This document shows positions 25,318-33,167 of a stretch of 40,998 bases of DNA, piece by piece; the stretch's first letter is position 1; each line of letters opens with the position of its first letter. Origin of the DNA: an uncultured Opitutia bacterium (lineage in GTDB: Bacteria > Verrucomicrobiota > Verrucomicrobiia > Opitutales > Opitutaceae); contig CAIKTR010000086.1 in assembly GCA_903830425.1 (NCBI GenBank), forward strand, positions 1 to 40,998. The letters are read 5' to 3'. The notes under the pieces are model-generated. The model was not told the origin of the DNA. It was given only the letters and a program-made list of their open reading frames with translations, and ran no database searches. Made by a program: the position numbers and the translations under genes.

Positions 25318-26609
25318 CAGGGGGACAACGATTTTGTGCGCACGGCGGCCAGCAACTCAAAAAAGCGGGGGAAGGTCTTGGCGCAGCAGCCGGGGTTGCG
25401 GACGGCGAGCCAGGGGCGGCCGTCGCCGTGCAGGTCGTGGCAGCCGAGCAGGCCGAAGCTCATGGCGAACCGGTGGTCGTGATAGGTCTCGACCACCTGC
25501 CCCGCCAGCAGGGGGCGGGGGTGGATGGTGAGGGCGTCCTCGGTCTCGACGACCTGCTGGCCCAGCCGCTGGAGCTCGCGCGCCATGCCGGCGAGGCGGT
25601 CGGTCTCCTGCCGGCGGGTGTGTTTGAGGCCGGTGAGGTGCGTGGGCCCGGCGAGCAGCGGGGCGACGGCGGCGAGGGTGAGGAAGGTGTCGGAGATCTC
25701 GTGGAAATCCTCGGTGAGCAGCGTGCCGGCCGGGCGCTGCCGGACGCGGGCAAGCACGTCGGCAAACGCGGCATCGCCCTGCAGGCCCTCCCCGGGCGGG
25801 CGCCAGCCGGGCAGCGCGAGCTCGCCGCCGGCGACCAGCGGCAGGGTCTGGAAGTAGCTCGCGGCGGTGGCGTCGGGCTCGATCGCGTAGGTGCCGGGCG
25901 AGCGGTAGCGGCCGGGGGCCACCCGGAAGCGGGTGGCGGCGGCGGGCGCGGCATCCGCGCCGCCGAACTCGGTCATCAGGCGCAGCGTCATGGCGACGAA
26001 GGTCTGCCGGACGCCGCCGACGAGGTTCACCTCGACCGGCGCCGCGGCCAGCGGGGCGACCATCAGCAGGGCGGAGAGGAGCTGGCTGCTGGCGCTGGCG
26101 TCGAGGCGGACGGTGCCGCCGCGGAGCCCGCGGGCGTGGATCTCGAGCGGGAAGCAGCCCTCCTCGCCCGGGCACCGGATGTCGGCGCCCAGCAGGCGGA
26201 GCGCGGCGATCAGCTCCCGCATCGGGCGCTGCCGCATCTGCGGCACGCCGTCGAGGCGGTACACGCCGCGCGGCGCCGCCGCGCAGAGGGCGGTGAGAAA
26301 ACGCGCGGCGGTCCCCGCGAGCCCGACAAAGAGGTCGGCCGCGCCGACCGTGAACCCCCGGGCCTGGTCCGCGACGCGCAGGGTGAGGGCCGGCTCGTCC
26401 GCCTCGACGGTGAAGCCGAGCTGGCGCAGCGCCGCGGCCATCAGCTGGGTGTCCTCGCTGAAGAGCGCGCCGGTCAGCGTGACGGGCTGGTCGCAGAGGG
26501 CGGCGAGGAGCAGCGCCCGGTTGGTCAGGCTCTTCGAGCCGGGCAGCGTCACCGCGCCGCGCACGGGGCGCGTGAAGGGGGTGATCGGCAGCGGGTCGGG
26601 CAGGGTCAT
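25317..26609 (-). CDS. aroA: 3-phosphoshikimate 1-carboxyvinyltransferase (EPSP synthase)
   Basis: The 430-residue protein begins MTLPDPLPITPFTRPVRGAV and has the signature LPGSKSLTNRALLLAAL (about residues 23-39), with Lys and Arg for shikimate-3-phosphate. LFVGLAGTAARFLTALCAA is the second binding block (the usual G-N-A-G-T replaced by G-L-A-G-T). RLDGVPQMRQRPMRELI, DASASSQLLSALLM, and the late LKHTRRQETDRLAGMA and TYHDHRFAMSFGL are typical. It joins phosphoenolpyruvate to shikimate-3-phosphate. It sits between tyrA, 92 bases upstream, and cmk. The Gly-Asn to Gly-Leu change near the PEP site might affect inhibitor response, which is inference only. Confidence 0.94.
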   Translation of the reverse strand: MTLPDPLPITPFTRPVRGAVTLPGSKSLTNRALLLAALCDQPVTLTGALFSEDTQLMAAALRQLGFTVEADEPALTLRVADQARGFTVGAADLFVGLAGTAARFLTALCAAAPRGVYRLDGVPQMRQRPMRELIAALRLLGADIRCPGEEGCFPLEIHARGLRGGTVRLDASASSQLLSALLMVAPLAAAPVEVNLVGGVRQTFVAMTLRLMTEFGGADAAPAAATRFRVAPGRYRSPGTYAIEPDATAASYFQTLPLVAGGELALPGWRPPGEGLQGDAAFADVLARVRQRPAGTLLTEDFHEISDTFLTLAAVAPLLAGPTHLTGLKHTRRQETDRLAGMARELQRLGQQVVETEDALTIHPRPLLAGQVVETYHDHRFAMSFGLLGCHDLHGDGRPWLAVRNPGCCAKTFPRFFELLAAVRTKSLSP

Positions 26610-26701
26610 GACAAAGGGAGCGGGCAGCGGGAGGATGGCGCGGGGCGCGGGACCAAGGGAAGCCTTTCCCGCCGCCCGGCCTCGCGTCGGGCGCCCGCCG
26701 G

Positions 26702-27550
26702 CTAGGGCCGGAACTGGTCGCGGTAGGCCTTGCCGCGCTCGAGCCGGGCGACGACCTCGAGCCAGTCGCGGTTGGCGATCGCGGCGTGCAGGCTGTGCAG
26801 CTCGTCCTGATATTGCTGCAGGGCGCGGAGCAGCTCGTCGCGGTTCTGCTCCAGGATCGTGCGCCAGAGCTGCGGGTCGCTGGCGGCGATGCGCGTGGTG
26901 TCCCGCAGGCCGCCCCCGGCGTGGTTGCGCCAGGCCGGGTTCTTCCGCGCGAGCAGCGCGCAGAGCGCCGAGGCGAGCACCTGGGGCAGGTGGCTGATGT
27001 GGGCGACGATCTCGTCGTGCTGGTCGGGCGAGACGGTGACGGGCTCGCCGCCGAGGTCGCGCCAGAATTGGACGAGGCTCGCGCTCGCGGACTCGGAGCT
27101 GTCGGCGAGCGGGGTGACGAAGCAGGTGCGGTGGAGGAAGAGGTCGGGGCTGGCGTGCTCCCAGCCGGTTTTCTCGGAGCCGGCCATGGGATGGGAGCCG
27201 ATGAAGTGGGCGTGCGCGCCGAGCGCGGCGTGGCCGAGGCGGGCGATCTCGCCCTTCACGCTGCCGACGTCGGTGACGAGGGTCCCGGGCGCGAGGTGGG
27301 GGGCGATTTGCTGGACGAGGGGGATGATGCGGTCCACCGGCGCGGCGATGACGACGAGCTGGGCGCCGTGGACGGCGGCGGCGGGGGAGTCGGCGACGGC
27401 GTCGCACCAGGGCTGCTCGCGGAGGGCCAGCCGGGCCTCGGGCCGGCGGGCCCAGAGGACGATGCGCCCGGCGGCGCCGCGGGCCCGGGCGGCCCGGGCG
27501 ACGGAACCGCCCAGCAGGCCGGGGGCGAGGATGGTGAGTTGCGCGGGCAC
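26702..27550 (-). CDS. tyrA: Prephenate dehydrogenase (arogenate dehydrogenase)
   Basis: This 282-residue protein starts MPAQLTILAPGLLGGSVARA, a Rossmann motif in which the usual G-x-G-L-I-G-G-S reads A-P-G-L-L-G-G-S, so the first Gly is missing. Next come VVIAAPVDRIIPLVQQI, VTDVGSVKGEI and HFIGSHPMAGSEKTGWEHA, the block with the catalytic His and substrate contacts. HDEIVAHISHLPQVLASALC supplies the helical second domain, and GGLRDTTRIAASDPQLWRTI is conserved in TyrA. It oxidatively decarboxylates prephenate or arogenate toward tyrosine. No ACT or chorismate mutase domain is attached. The pairing with aroA downstream makes an aromatic amino acid cluster. Confidence 0.93.
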   Translation of the reverse strand: MPAQLTILAPGLLGGSVARAARARGAAGRIVLWARRPEARLALREQPWCDAVADSPAAAVHGAQLVVIAAPVDRIIPLVQQIAPHLAPGTLVTDVGSVKGEIARLGHAALGAHAHFIGSHPMAGSEKTGWEHASPDLFLHRTCFVTPLADSSESASASLVQFWRDLGGEPVTVSPDQHDEIVAHISHLPQVLASALCALLARKNPAWRNHAGGGLRDTTRIAASDPQLWRTILEQNRDELLRALQQYQDELHSLHAAIANRDWLEVVARLERGKAYRDQFRP

Positions 27551-27590
27551 GGGACTGTGGAAGCGGGAAAACCGCGGGGTGTCGAGCGCT

Positions 27591-28007
27591 TCAATGCCCG
27601 CGGCCGAGCCGCCCGAGCTGGGTGAATTCGGCGGGCCGGAGCGGCATGACGGAGAGGCGGCTTTGGCGCAGGAGGGCGACGGCGGCGAGGGCGGGCGTGG
27701 CCTTGACCTGGGCGAGCGTGACCGGGGAGGGGAGCGGGCGGACGGCCGCCAGCTCCACCGCGACCCAGCCGGGCTCCGCGGCGGTGGGGTCGGGAAACGC
27801 CGGCCGCGTGACCGTGGCGAGGCCGACCACGGCCTTGGTGGTGACGCTTTCGTAGAACAATACCTGGTCGCCCCGCCGCATGGCCTGAAGGTGGCCGCGG
27901 GCCTGGTAGTTGCGGACCCCGGTCCAGGCGGTGGCGCCCTCGCGGACGAGGTCGGCCCACGCGTAGGCGGCGGGTTCGGATTTCACCAGCCAGTATTGGG
28001 TTGTCAT
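27591..28007 (-). CDS. EVE domain protein
   Basis: The 138-residue protein begins MTTQYWLVKSEPAAYAWADL, the standard opening of stand-alone EVE proteins (Y-W-L-x-K-S-E-P). It continues TAWTGVRNYQARGHLQAM and GDQVLFYESVTTKAVVGLAT, then VAVELAAVRPLPSPVTL and a final RLSVMPLRPAEFTQLGRLG. The fold is PUA-like and related to YTH domains; the aromatic cage residues (Trp in AWTGVRN, Tyr in FYES) are where modified nucleobases bind in the family. The biological ligand is unknown here. An upstream ATG at 28082 is in frame but would extend the protein past the conserved start. It lies close upstream of tyrA (40 bases). Confidence 0.92.
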   Translation of the reverse strand: MTTQYWLVKSEPAAYAWADLVREGATAWTGVRNYQARGHLQAMRRGDQVLFYESVTTKAVVGLATVTRPAFPDPTAAEPGWVAVELAAVRPLPSPVTLAQVKATPALAAVALLRQSRLSVMPLRPAEFTQLGRLGRGH

Positions 28008-28038
28008 GCGGAGTGGGGTTTGGTGCGCTCCCAATGAA

Positions 28039-28155
28039 ATGGACGAGGACCCCACTGCAAAGGCAAAAGCCGAGCGCGCCATCCGGCTGCTGTTCGTGCT
28101 GATGGCCGTGGGGATGTTTTTGCCCTGCGCCTTATTCTATCTGTTCCGCCGCTGA
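28039..28155 (+). CDS. 38-residue membrane peptide upstream of the PIN/TRAM gene
   Basis: A short plus-strand frame MDEDPTAKAKAERAIRLLFV ends at the TGA at 28153-28155, 12 bases before the next gene. It has a charged N-terminal head (about 16 residues) and one helix (LLFVLMAVGMFLPCALFYLF) followed by two Arg and the stop, so an inside-out single-pass orientation is likely. No ribosome binding site is obvious, and an alternative ATG at 28034 lies out of frame. Its divergent position from the EVE gene and its close spacing to the PIN/TRAM gene argue for a real member of that transcript. Function unknown. Confidence 0.5.
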   Translation: MDEDPTAKAKAERAIRLLFVLMAVGMFLPCALFYLFRR

Positions 28156-28167
28156 CCGGACCCGCCC

Positions 28168-29172
28168 ATGAACAAAACACTCGTCGCCATTCGCTCGGTC
28201 TTTTTCGTGCTGTGCGGCGCGTGCGGCTGGCTCCTCTGCTACGCGATCCAGGAATGGGACGCGCACCGCAGCCTGGCGGTGGCGATCGGCCTGCTGCTCG
28301 GCGCGCTGGTCATCCTGGTGGATGTGATGCTCAAGGGGTTTTCGCTGCGGGGGCTCTCCGCCATCACCTTCGGCCTCGGGATGGGGACGCTGATCGCCTA
28401 TTTCATCGGCACCTCGCCCCTCTTCCGGTTTGGCGACCCGCAGGTCATCTATCTGTCCCAGCTGGGGCTCTACGTGGTCACCACCTACCTTTGCACCGTC
28501 ATCGCGCTGCGCGGGAAGGACGAGTTCAACCTGGTGATCCCCTACGTCCGGTTTGTGTCGCACGACGTGGACGTGCCTCTGGTGGTGGTCGACACGAGCG
28601 TGCTGATCGACGGGCGGATTGCGCGGGTGTGCGAGGCGGGCTTTCTGAACATGGCGCTGATCATCCCGCGCTTTGTGCTCAACGAGCTCCAGGCGGTGGC
28701 CGACTCGTCCGATCCGCACAAGCAGGCGCGGGGCCGGCGGGGGCTCGAGGTGCTCAACGAGCTGCGGCGGATCAAGCGCATCGACATCCGCATCTCCGAG
28801 AGCGAGGTCACCAAGCCGGAGGATGTGGAGGCCAAGCTGGTCTTTCTGGCGCAGACGATGCGCGCGAAGCTGATGACGACGGACTACAATCTGGCGAAGA
28901 TGGCCGAGTTTCAGGGCGTGGCCTGGCTCAACCTGAACGACCTGGCCCGCTCGCTGCGGCCGGAGTTCATGCTGGGCGAGACGGTGGAGGTGGAGCTGGT
29001 GAAACCCGGCAAGGACGAGGGCCAGGCGGTGGGCTTCCTCGCCGACGGCTCGATGGTCGTGGTCAACGCCTCGCGGGCCTACCTCGGCCGCCGGGTCAGC
29101 GCCGAGATCATCAGCGTGCTCCCGACCGCCGGCGGCAAGATGATCTTCGCCAAGCTGTTAAGCGCCACGTGA
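28168..29172 (+). CDS. PIN/TRAM domain membrane protein (YacL family)
   Basis: In this 334-residue protein the N-terminal 120 residues hold four membrane helices (for example FFVLCGACGWLLCYAI and LAVAIGLLLGALVILVDVML). A PIN domain follows: PLVVVDTSVLIDGRIARVCE with the first acidic residue of the nuclease site, RFVLNELQAVADSSDP with the Asn-Glu pair, and MTTDYNLAKMAEFQGV with a later Asp. The C-terminal TRAM domain is GETVEVELVKPGKDEGQAVG, then VVNASRAYLGRRVSAEI. The YacL family is membrane-anchored and the PIN domain suggests RNA cleavage, though activity in this family is not well defined. The acidic set appears intact. tRNA-Ala begins 117 bases downstream. Confidence 0.92.
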   Translation: MNKTLVAIRSVFFVLCGACGWLLCYAIQEWDAHRSLAVAIGLLLGALVILVDVMLKGFSLRGLSAITFGLGMGTLIAYFIGTSPLFRFGDPQVIYLSQLGLYVVTTYLCTVIALRGKDEFNLVIPYVRFVSHDVDVPLVVVDTSVLIDGRIARVCEAGFLNMALIIPRFVLNELQAVADSSDPHKQARGRRGLEVLNELRRIKRIDIRISESEVTKPEDVEAKLVFLAQTMRAKLMTTDYNLAKMAEFQGVAWLNLNDLARSLRPEFMLGETVEVELVKPGKDEGQAVGFLADGSMVVVNASRAYLGRRVSAEIISVLPTAGGKMIFAKLLSAT

Positions 29173-29289
29173 GGGCTGGGGCCGGATGCGGCGCCGCCGG
29201 TGGGGCCGACCGGCGGGCCAATTATCGGCGCGGCCGAAAATTGGTGTTTACTCGGTCCGGGTGATTGCGCAAAACCTCTCCTCCCTTTC

Positions 29290-29365
<76 letters not shown>

Positions 29366-29599
29366 TCCTTCACCCAGCCGCAGGCTGGGTAGTCGGGTCA
29401 GCTGGCGGGTCGACGCGTCGACCGCCAGAGGAGGTTGGCGGCCAAATTTGCGGTGGCGGATTATTTTTTGAACGTTTCGCCCGCTGCCGCATCTACCCCT
29501 CCGTAGTCACCATCGTCCTGGTAAGACGATGCAGGTTTGTAGTTCATACGGTTTGCTTGGTGTTAGGTCACGAAAGCCGCTCCGCAAGGGGCGGCTTTT
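29366..29599 (+). ncRNA. Candidate structured RNA: run of hairpins after tRNA-Ala
   Basis: Between the CCA of tRNA-Ala and a strong terminator, the DNA forms several hairpins in a row. ACCCAGCC/GGCTGGGT (29372-29390) closes a GCA loop. CTGGCGGGTCGAC (29402-29414) pairs with 29417-29428 with one bulge. GCGG..GGCG (29450-29458) pairs with CGCC..CCGC (29478-29490) across an AT-rich loop, and CATCGTC/GACGATG (29511-29531) closes a 7-base loop. The final stem is the terminator. No convincing coding frame lies here. The segment may be a tRNA-linked small RNA or a long processed trailer. No known RNA family (6S, SRP, RNase P, tmRNA) is recognised. Confidence 0.4.
29573..29599 (+). terminator. Rho-independent terminator with GCAA tetraloop
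   Basis: AAAGCCGCTCC (29573-29583) pairs with GGGGCGGCTTT (29588-29598) around a GCAA tetraloop, giving 11 pairs including one G-U, followed by T-rich DNA (TTTTGTGTTT). The A-run on the left side could also serve the cation efflux gene reading leftward, whose stop is 47 bases away. Confidence 0.85.
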
Positions 29600-29645
29600 G
29601 TGTTTAGTCCCCCCGGCGGCCAGCCGGCCCGGACCGGCCACGCGC

Positions 29646-30536
29646 TCAGGCGTGCGGCGGGGCGTCGGCCGGCTCGGGGTGCAGCAGCGTGCGCACCTCG
29701 GGGAAATGGCCGCGCATCTCGGTCTCGATGGCCGTGAGCCGGTCATGGACTTGGCCGAGGGTTTCATCCCGGCCGAAGGTGACATGGGCCTGGACCCAGA
29801 CGACGAGGGAGTCGTGGCGGATTTGGATGTCGTGCACGAGGCCTTCCTCCCGGGCGACCGCCTCGCCCAGCTTGGCGGAGATGGCCTCGGCTTCCGCCGG
29901 ATCCACCCCGTCGGTCAGGCCGTGAAAGGCGCGCCAGGTGATCGTGGTGCCCGAGTAGATGATGACCAGGGCGATGACGCAGCTGCTGAGGGCATCCATG
30001 AGCGGGTTGCCCGTGAGCTTGACCAGGATCATGGCGACCAGCGCGCCGAGGCTGGTCCACGAGTCGGTGAAGACATGGTGCCCGTTGGCCTCGAGCAGGA
30101 GGCTCTTGGCCCGCCGGCCGTGCCGGATGAGGGCAAAGCCCAGGGCGCCGTTGATCAGGAGGGTCACGGCGACGAGCACCAGGCTGAGCAAACCCACCTC
30201 GACGGCCGCGGGGTGGAGGAGGTGGGTGAGCGAGCTGAGCAGGATGACCAGCCCGGTCACGAGGATGAGGCTGCCCTCCAGGCCGCTGGAGATGAACCCG
30301 AACTTGCCGTGGCCGTGGGGATGGTTGCGGTCCGCGGGCTTCAGCTGGAGGTAGGCCAGGTAGGTGGCCACGCCGACCGCGAGCTGGTGGACGACGGACT
30401 CGGCCACGTCGGCCAGGAGGGCCTGGGAGTGGGAGAGCACGTAGGCGGTGATCTTGAGGGCGAGGACGCCGAGGCCCACGAACAGCGAGACGCGCATCCA
30501 GCCTTGGACGGAGCGTTCGGGAGGGGAGGCATTCAT
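29646..30536 (-). CDS. Cation diffusion facilitator family transporter
   Basis: This 296-residue protein has six membrane helices in the first two thirds and a cytoplasmic C-terminal domain. The family pattern is visible in SQALLADVAESVVHQLAVGV (helix 2), NHPHGHGKFGFISSGLEGSL (the H-P-x-G-H-G-K/R loop) and GHHVFTDSWTSLGALVAM (helix 5 with the H-x-x-x-D metal pair). The helix 2 site, often H/D-x-x-x-D, reads D-x-x-x-S here, so selectivity may differ from zinc-type members. The C-terminus shows VWVQAHVTFGRDETLGQVHD, the CDF cytoplasmic ferredoxin-like fold. The protein should export divalent metal by proton exchange; the metal is not identifiable. The start at 30536 precedes helix 1; the repeat block at 30656-30808 lies just upstream. 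Confidence 0.88.
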   Translation of the reverse strand: MNASPPERSVQGWMRVSLFVGLGVLALKITAYVLSHSQALLADVAESVVHQLAVGVATYLAYLQLKPADRNHPHGHGKFGFISSGLEGSLILVTGLVILLSSLTHLLHPAAVEVGLLSLVLVAVTLLINGALGFALIRHGRRAKSLLLEANGHHVFTDSWTSLGALVAMILVKLTGNPLMDALSSCVIALVIIYSGTTITWRAFHGLTDGVDPAEAEAISAKLGEAVAREEGLVHDIQIRHDSLVVWVQAHVTFGRDETLGQVHDRLTAIETEMRGHFPEVRTLLHPEPADAPPHA

Positions 30537-30655
30537 CGCGGGAACAGCCATGGGCGGGTGCGGCCCGGCGTGCAATCCTCGTCGGGCATCTGATTCCCGC
30601 CTACGCCAAAGCTCCTCCGGCCCGTGGCAACCCCATCGCCGTTGTAGCCGCCCAC

Positions 30656-30808
30656 GTGAGTGCCGCCAACGTGAGTGCCGCCACCCGCGTGAGTGTAGCA
30701 GCCGACGTAAGTGTAGCAGCCGACGTAAGGAGGCTGACGTGCAGCCGACGTAAGTGTAGCAGCCGACGTAAGGAGGCTGACGTGCGGAGGCTGACGTGCG
30801 GAGGCTGG
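30656..30808. repeat. Irregular direct repeats with units of 11 to 18 bp
   Basis: Ten head-to-tail units separated at GAC-GT or a close variant run between the cation efflux gene and the GxGYxYP gene. Two types dominate: GTAAGTGTAGCAGCCGAC (18 bp, with a GTGAGTG variant) and GTAAGGAGGCTGAC or GTGCGGAGGCTGAC (14 bp), plus one 11-bp unit GTGCAGCCGAC. Because 14 and 11 are not multiples of three, the array is not coding. The rest of the 30537-30848 gap shows no gene. The block lies upstream of the efflux gene start and could affect its expression, or be a dispersed repeat element. Confidence 0.8.
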
Positions 30809-30848
30809 GTGGCCAATCCGGCATTTCTCCCCGTGGCCGCGGAGGCCC

Positions 30849-32933
30849 TCAGGGCGCATACCGTTCCTGGAAGGTGGGGTTGGCCCCGGCCATGTGGAGG
30901 AAGCGGTCCAGCGGCACGACCTCGAAGGCCGGCCCCAGCCGGTCGCAGATCCGCTTCACCCGGGCGACGTCGCTATTTTCCCGGACGTGCACGAGGAGGA
31001 AGTAGGGCCGGGCGGGGTTCAGCGTCGCCAGTTCCCGGAGGTCGGCCGCCGCCGACTCCTCGGGCTTGGTGGCGGAGAGGTAGTAGTCGTAGGAGACGAG
31101 GGGCCGCTGGCCCCGGACGGCATAGGTGTGGGCCGCATAATACCCGTTGAGGAAGCCGAGGGCGTCCGGCATGCCCCGGAAATACTCGTCCACGATCTCG
31201 CGCGGCAGGCTGTTGTCCCCGGCCTCGGTCCGGTCCCCGGCATAGTCCATGATTTCAAACACCCGCAGGTCCAGCTGGGTCATCAGGCCCCGGGCCAGCG
31301 CGATTTCCTGCGGCAGCCATTTCTTGGGGAACGCCCGCGGGTACATGTAGGACGAGCCGGAGAGGGCCGCGACGAAGTAGTCGTTCGGGGTCGCCTGGTC
31401 GTAGTAGAACTCCAGCATCGCGGGCGAGAGGTGCAGGAACTTCATCGAGACCTCCCACGCGTAGGGCAGGGACCCCCGGCCCGGGCGCACCCAGGCGCCG
31501 ATGCCGAGGCCGTCGGTCTGCACGAGCGCCAGGTAGACCTTGGGCTCCGCCGGGTAGCTCTTCCCGGGGACCACGGTGTGCCGGTTCTTGAACTGGAAGC
31601 CGGGCGTGGCCGGGACCTGCAGGAGGAAGCTGGTGTTGGGCATCGTGTTCAGGCCGTCCGACGTCAGGGCGTAGGAGGAGGTCAGGGTGATCATCTCCTC
31701 CTCCGTGTCCTTCTTGTAGGAATGCCAGCCCCAGACTTGGCCGAGCGGCTTCATTTCCTGCAGGAGGCTCGTGGTCAGCCCATATTCCTGGGCGTCGCTC
31801 GCCCGGGCGGACAGGTCCGAAAAGAACGTCTGCTTCACCATGCCGTAGTCGGCCGCGGCGGGCATGAGCACCGACCCGTGGGATCCGCCGAGCCAGGTGA
31901 TGACCTCTCGCGAGCACCGGCTCCAGTAGTGTTCCTTGGCCCAGGCATAGATCTGGTAGTCCGACTGGCCGGTGAAGCGCTGCCGGAAGTCGTCGATCTC
32001 CCGCAGCCCGTATTTGCGGGCGAGGGGGATCAGGTCCTCGGTGATCACGATCCCCTGTTCCAGGCCCGCCAGCGTGTAGGCCACGATCAGCGAGGTGCGG
32101 ACGTTTTTGTCCCAGACGATGTAGCCCTTGATCTGGCCCTGGAAGGCCACCAGGGCCTCCTCCAGCGAGGCGAGGCGGCGGAAGGAGAAATGCCGGCTCT
32201 TCTCCAGGTAGCGGTACAGTTCCTCCGTGTAGTTGAAGGGATAGTTCGGCCCGAAGGTGAAGTAGAGGAGCGGGGCCTGCCGGTTGACGACGCCCTGCAG
32301 GGAAATGAGGCAGGCCTGCTCGGGCAGCCGGGATTGAATGTCCCAGTCGTCGGCGAGCTGCATGACATACGCGTTGTTCGCCTCGTCCCGCTTGTAGACG
32401 TAGGTGAGCTCCGGGCCGGTGGTGCGGGTGCTGCGGGTGAGGCGGCAGGTGAGGAGGTCGCGGTGGGCGGAGAGCTCGAAGACGCGCGTGACGCACAGGT
32501 CCGTGGAGCCCTGGGAGGTGGCGGCGGGGAAACGCTCGGTCAGTTTCAGCGCCTGGCTCGCGGTCCACTGGGCGGTGACCTCCCTGTGGCCGCCGACGGG
32601 CAGCTTCACGGCGAGGAACAGGGCATCCGCGAAGGCCCCGTCGGTGATGGCGACCTGCTGTGGCTGGCCGTCGGTCTTCACGGTCATTTTTTCGGCAAAG
32701 GGCCGCCGGGGGCCGCGCCAGGTGGCGATCGTGACCTCGCCCGGACGCAGGGCGAAGTCCAGCGTGGCCTGCTGGAAGTAGTCGAGGTCCGAGCTCTCGG
32801 CCTTGATCAGCTTCCATTTGCCCTGGAAGGCGGCGTCCTGGCCGCTGGCCCAGCCGGCGAGCAATGCCAGGGCGAAGGCGATTTGGGCCAGCGAACGCGC
32901 GGGCTTCAGGAGGGAGGGGAGGGAGAGGTTCAT
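30849..32933 (-). CDS. GxGYxYP-type putative glycoside hydrolase, exported
   Basis: The protein of 694 residues begins MNLSLPSLLKPARSLAQIAF with a signal peptide ending near WASGQ (residue 33). An N-terminal beta-rich region (about 35-185) is followed by a domain starting at DDWDIQSRLPEQACLISLQG, with FTFGPNYPFNYTEELYRYLE next, as in the GxGYxYP N-terminal domain. The C-terminal domain has the namesake motif as ALSGSSYMYPRAFPKKWLP (G-x-S-Y-x-Y-P) plus TDGLGIGAWVRPGRGSLPY. Family members are common in Bacteroidota and Verrucomicrobiota polysaccharide clusters, but activity is unproven. Start 32933 is chosen for the signal; MVLLPAS at 32978 is in frame but less suitable. It is a single gene, divergent from the lysine-tail protein. 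Confidence 0.85.
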   Translation of the reverse strand: MNLSLPSLLKPARSLAQIAFALALLAGWASGQDAAFQGKWKLIKAESSDLDYFQQATLDFALRPGEVTIATWRGPRRPFAEKMTVKTDGQPQQVAITDGAFADALFLAVKLPVGGHREVTAQWTASQALKLTERFPAATSQGSTDLCVTRVFELSAHRDLLTCRLTRSTRTTGPELTYVYKRDEANNAYVMQLADDWDIQSRLPEQACLISLQGVVNRQAPLLYFTFGPNYPFNYTEELYRYLEKSRHFSFRRLASLEEALVAFQGQIKGYIVWDKNVRTSLIVAYTLAGLEQGIVITEDLIPLARKYGLREIDDFRQRFTGQSDYQIYAWAKEHYWSRCSREVITWLGGSHGSVLMPAAADYGMVKQTFFSDLSARASDAQEYGLTTSLLQEMKPLGQVWGWHSYKKDTEEEMITLTSSYALTSDGLNTMPNTSFLLQVPATPGFQFKNRHTVVPGKSYPAEPKVYLALVQTDGLGIGAWVRPGRGSLPYAWEVSMKFLHLSPAMLEFYYDQATPNDYFVAALSGSSYMYPRAFPKKWLPQEIALARGLMTQLDLRVFEIMDYAGDRTEAGDNSLPREIVDEYFRGMPDALGFLNGYYAAHTYAVRGQRPLVSYDYYLSATKPEESAAADLRELATLNPARPYFLLVHVRENSDVARVKRICDRLGPAFEVVPLDRFLHMAGANPTFQERYAP

Positions 32934-33167
32934 GCGCAAAAACCGCGGACAGTTGATCGAGGCAGGGAGGAGAACCAAGGCGATCCCTACCGCGGGCGGC
33001 GAGGGCGCGCGATCCTCTTTTTGGCGGCAACGGACCGCCCGCTCGTCCGACCGGCCGCCCCCGTGCCGGCGAGGTTACGGCCCGGCAAATTCTGACATAT
33101 GGCTCAATTTGGCCTCGTAGTTGCTTTTCTCTGCGTTGAAACGAACTTAGCTTCCATCAAGCACCGC

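Noticed and set aside
28021-28082. A longer start for the EVE protein at 28082
   Set aside because: The added 25 residues are unlike the family, overlap the divergent small frame, and the conserved EVE opening begins at the ATG at 28007.
30656-30808. The repeat block considered as a CRISPR array or as part of a coding gene
   Set aside because: Units are 11 to 18 bp without spacers, and non-triplet unit lengths break every frame.
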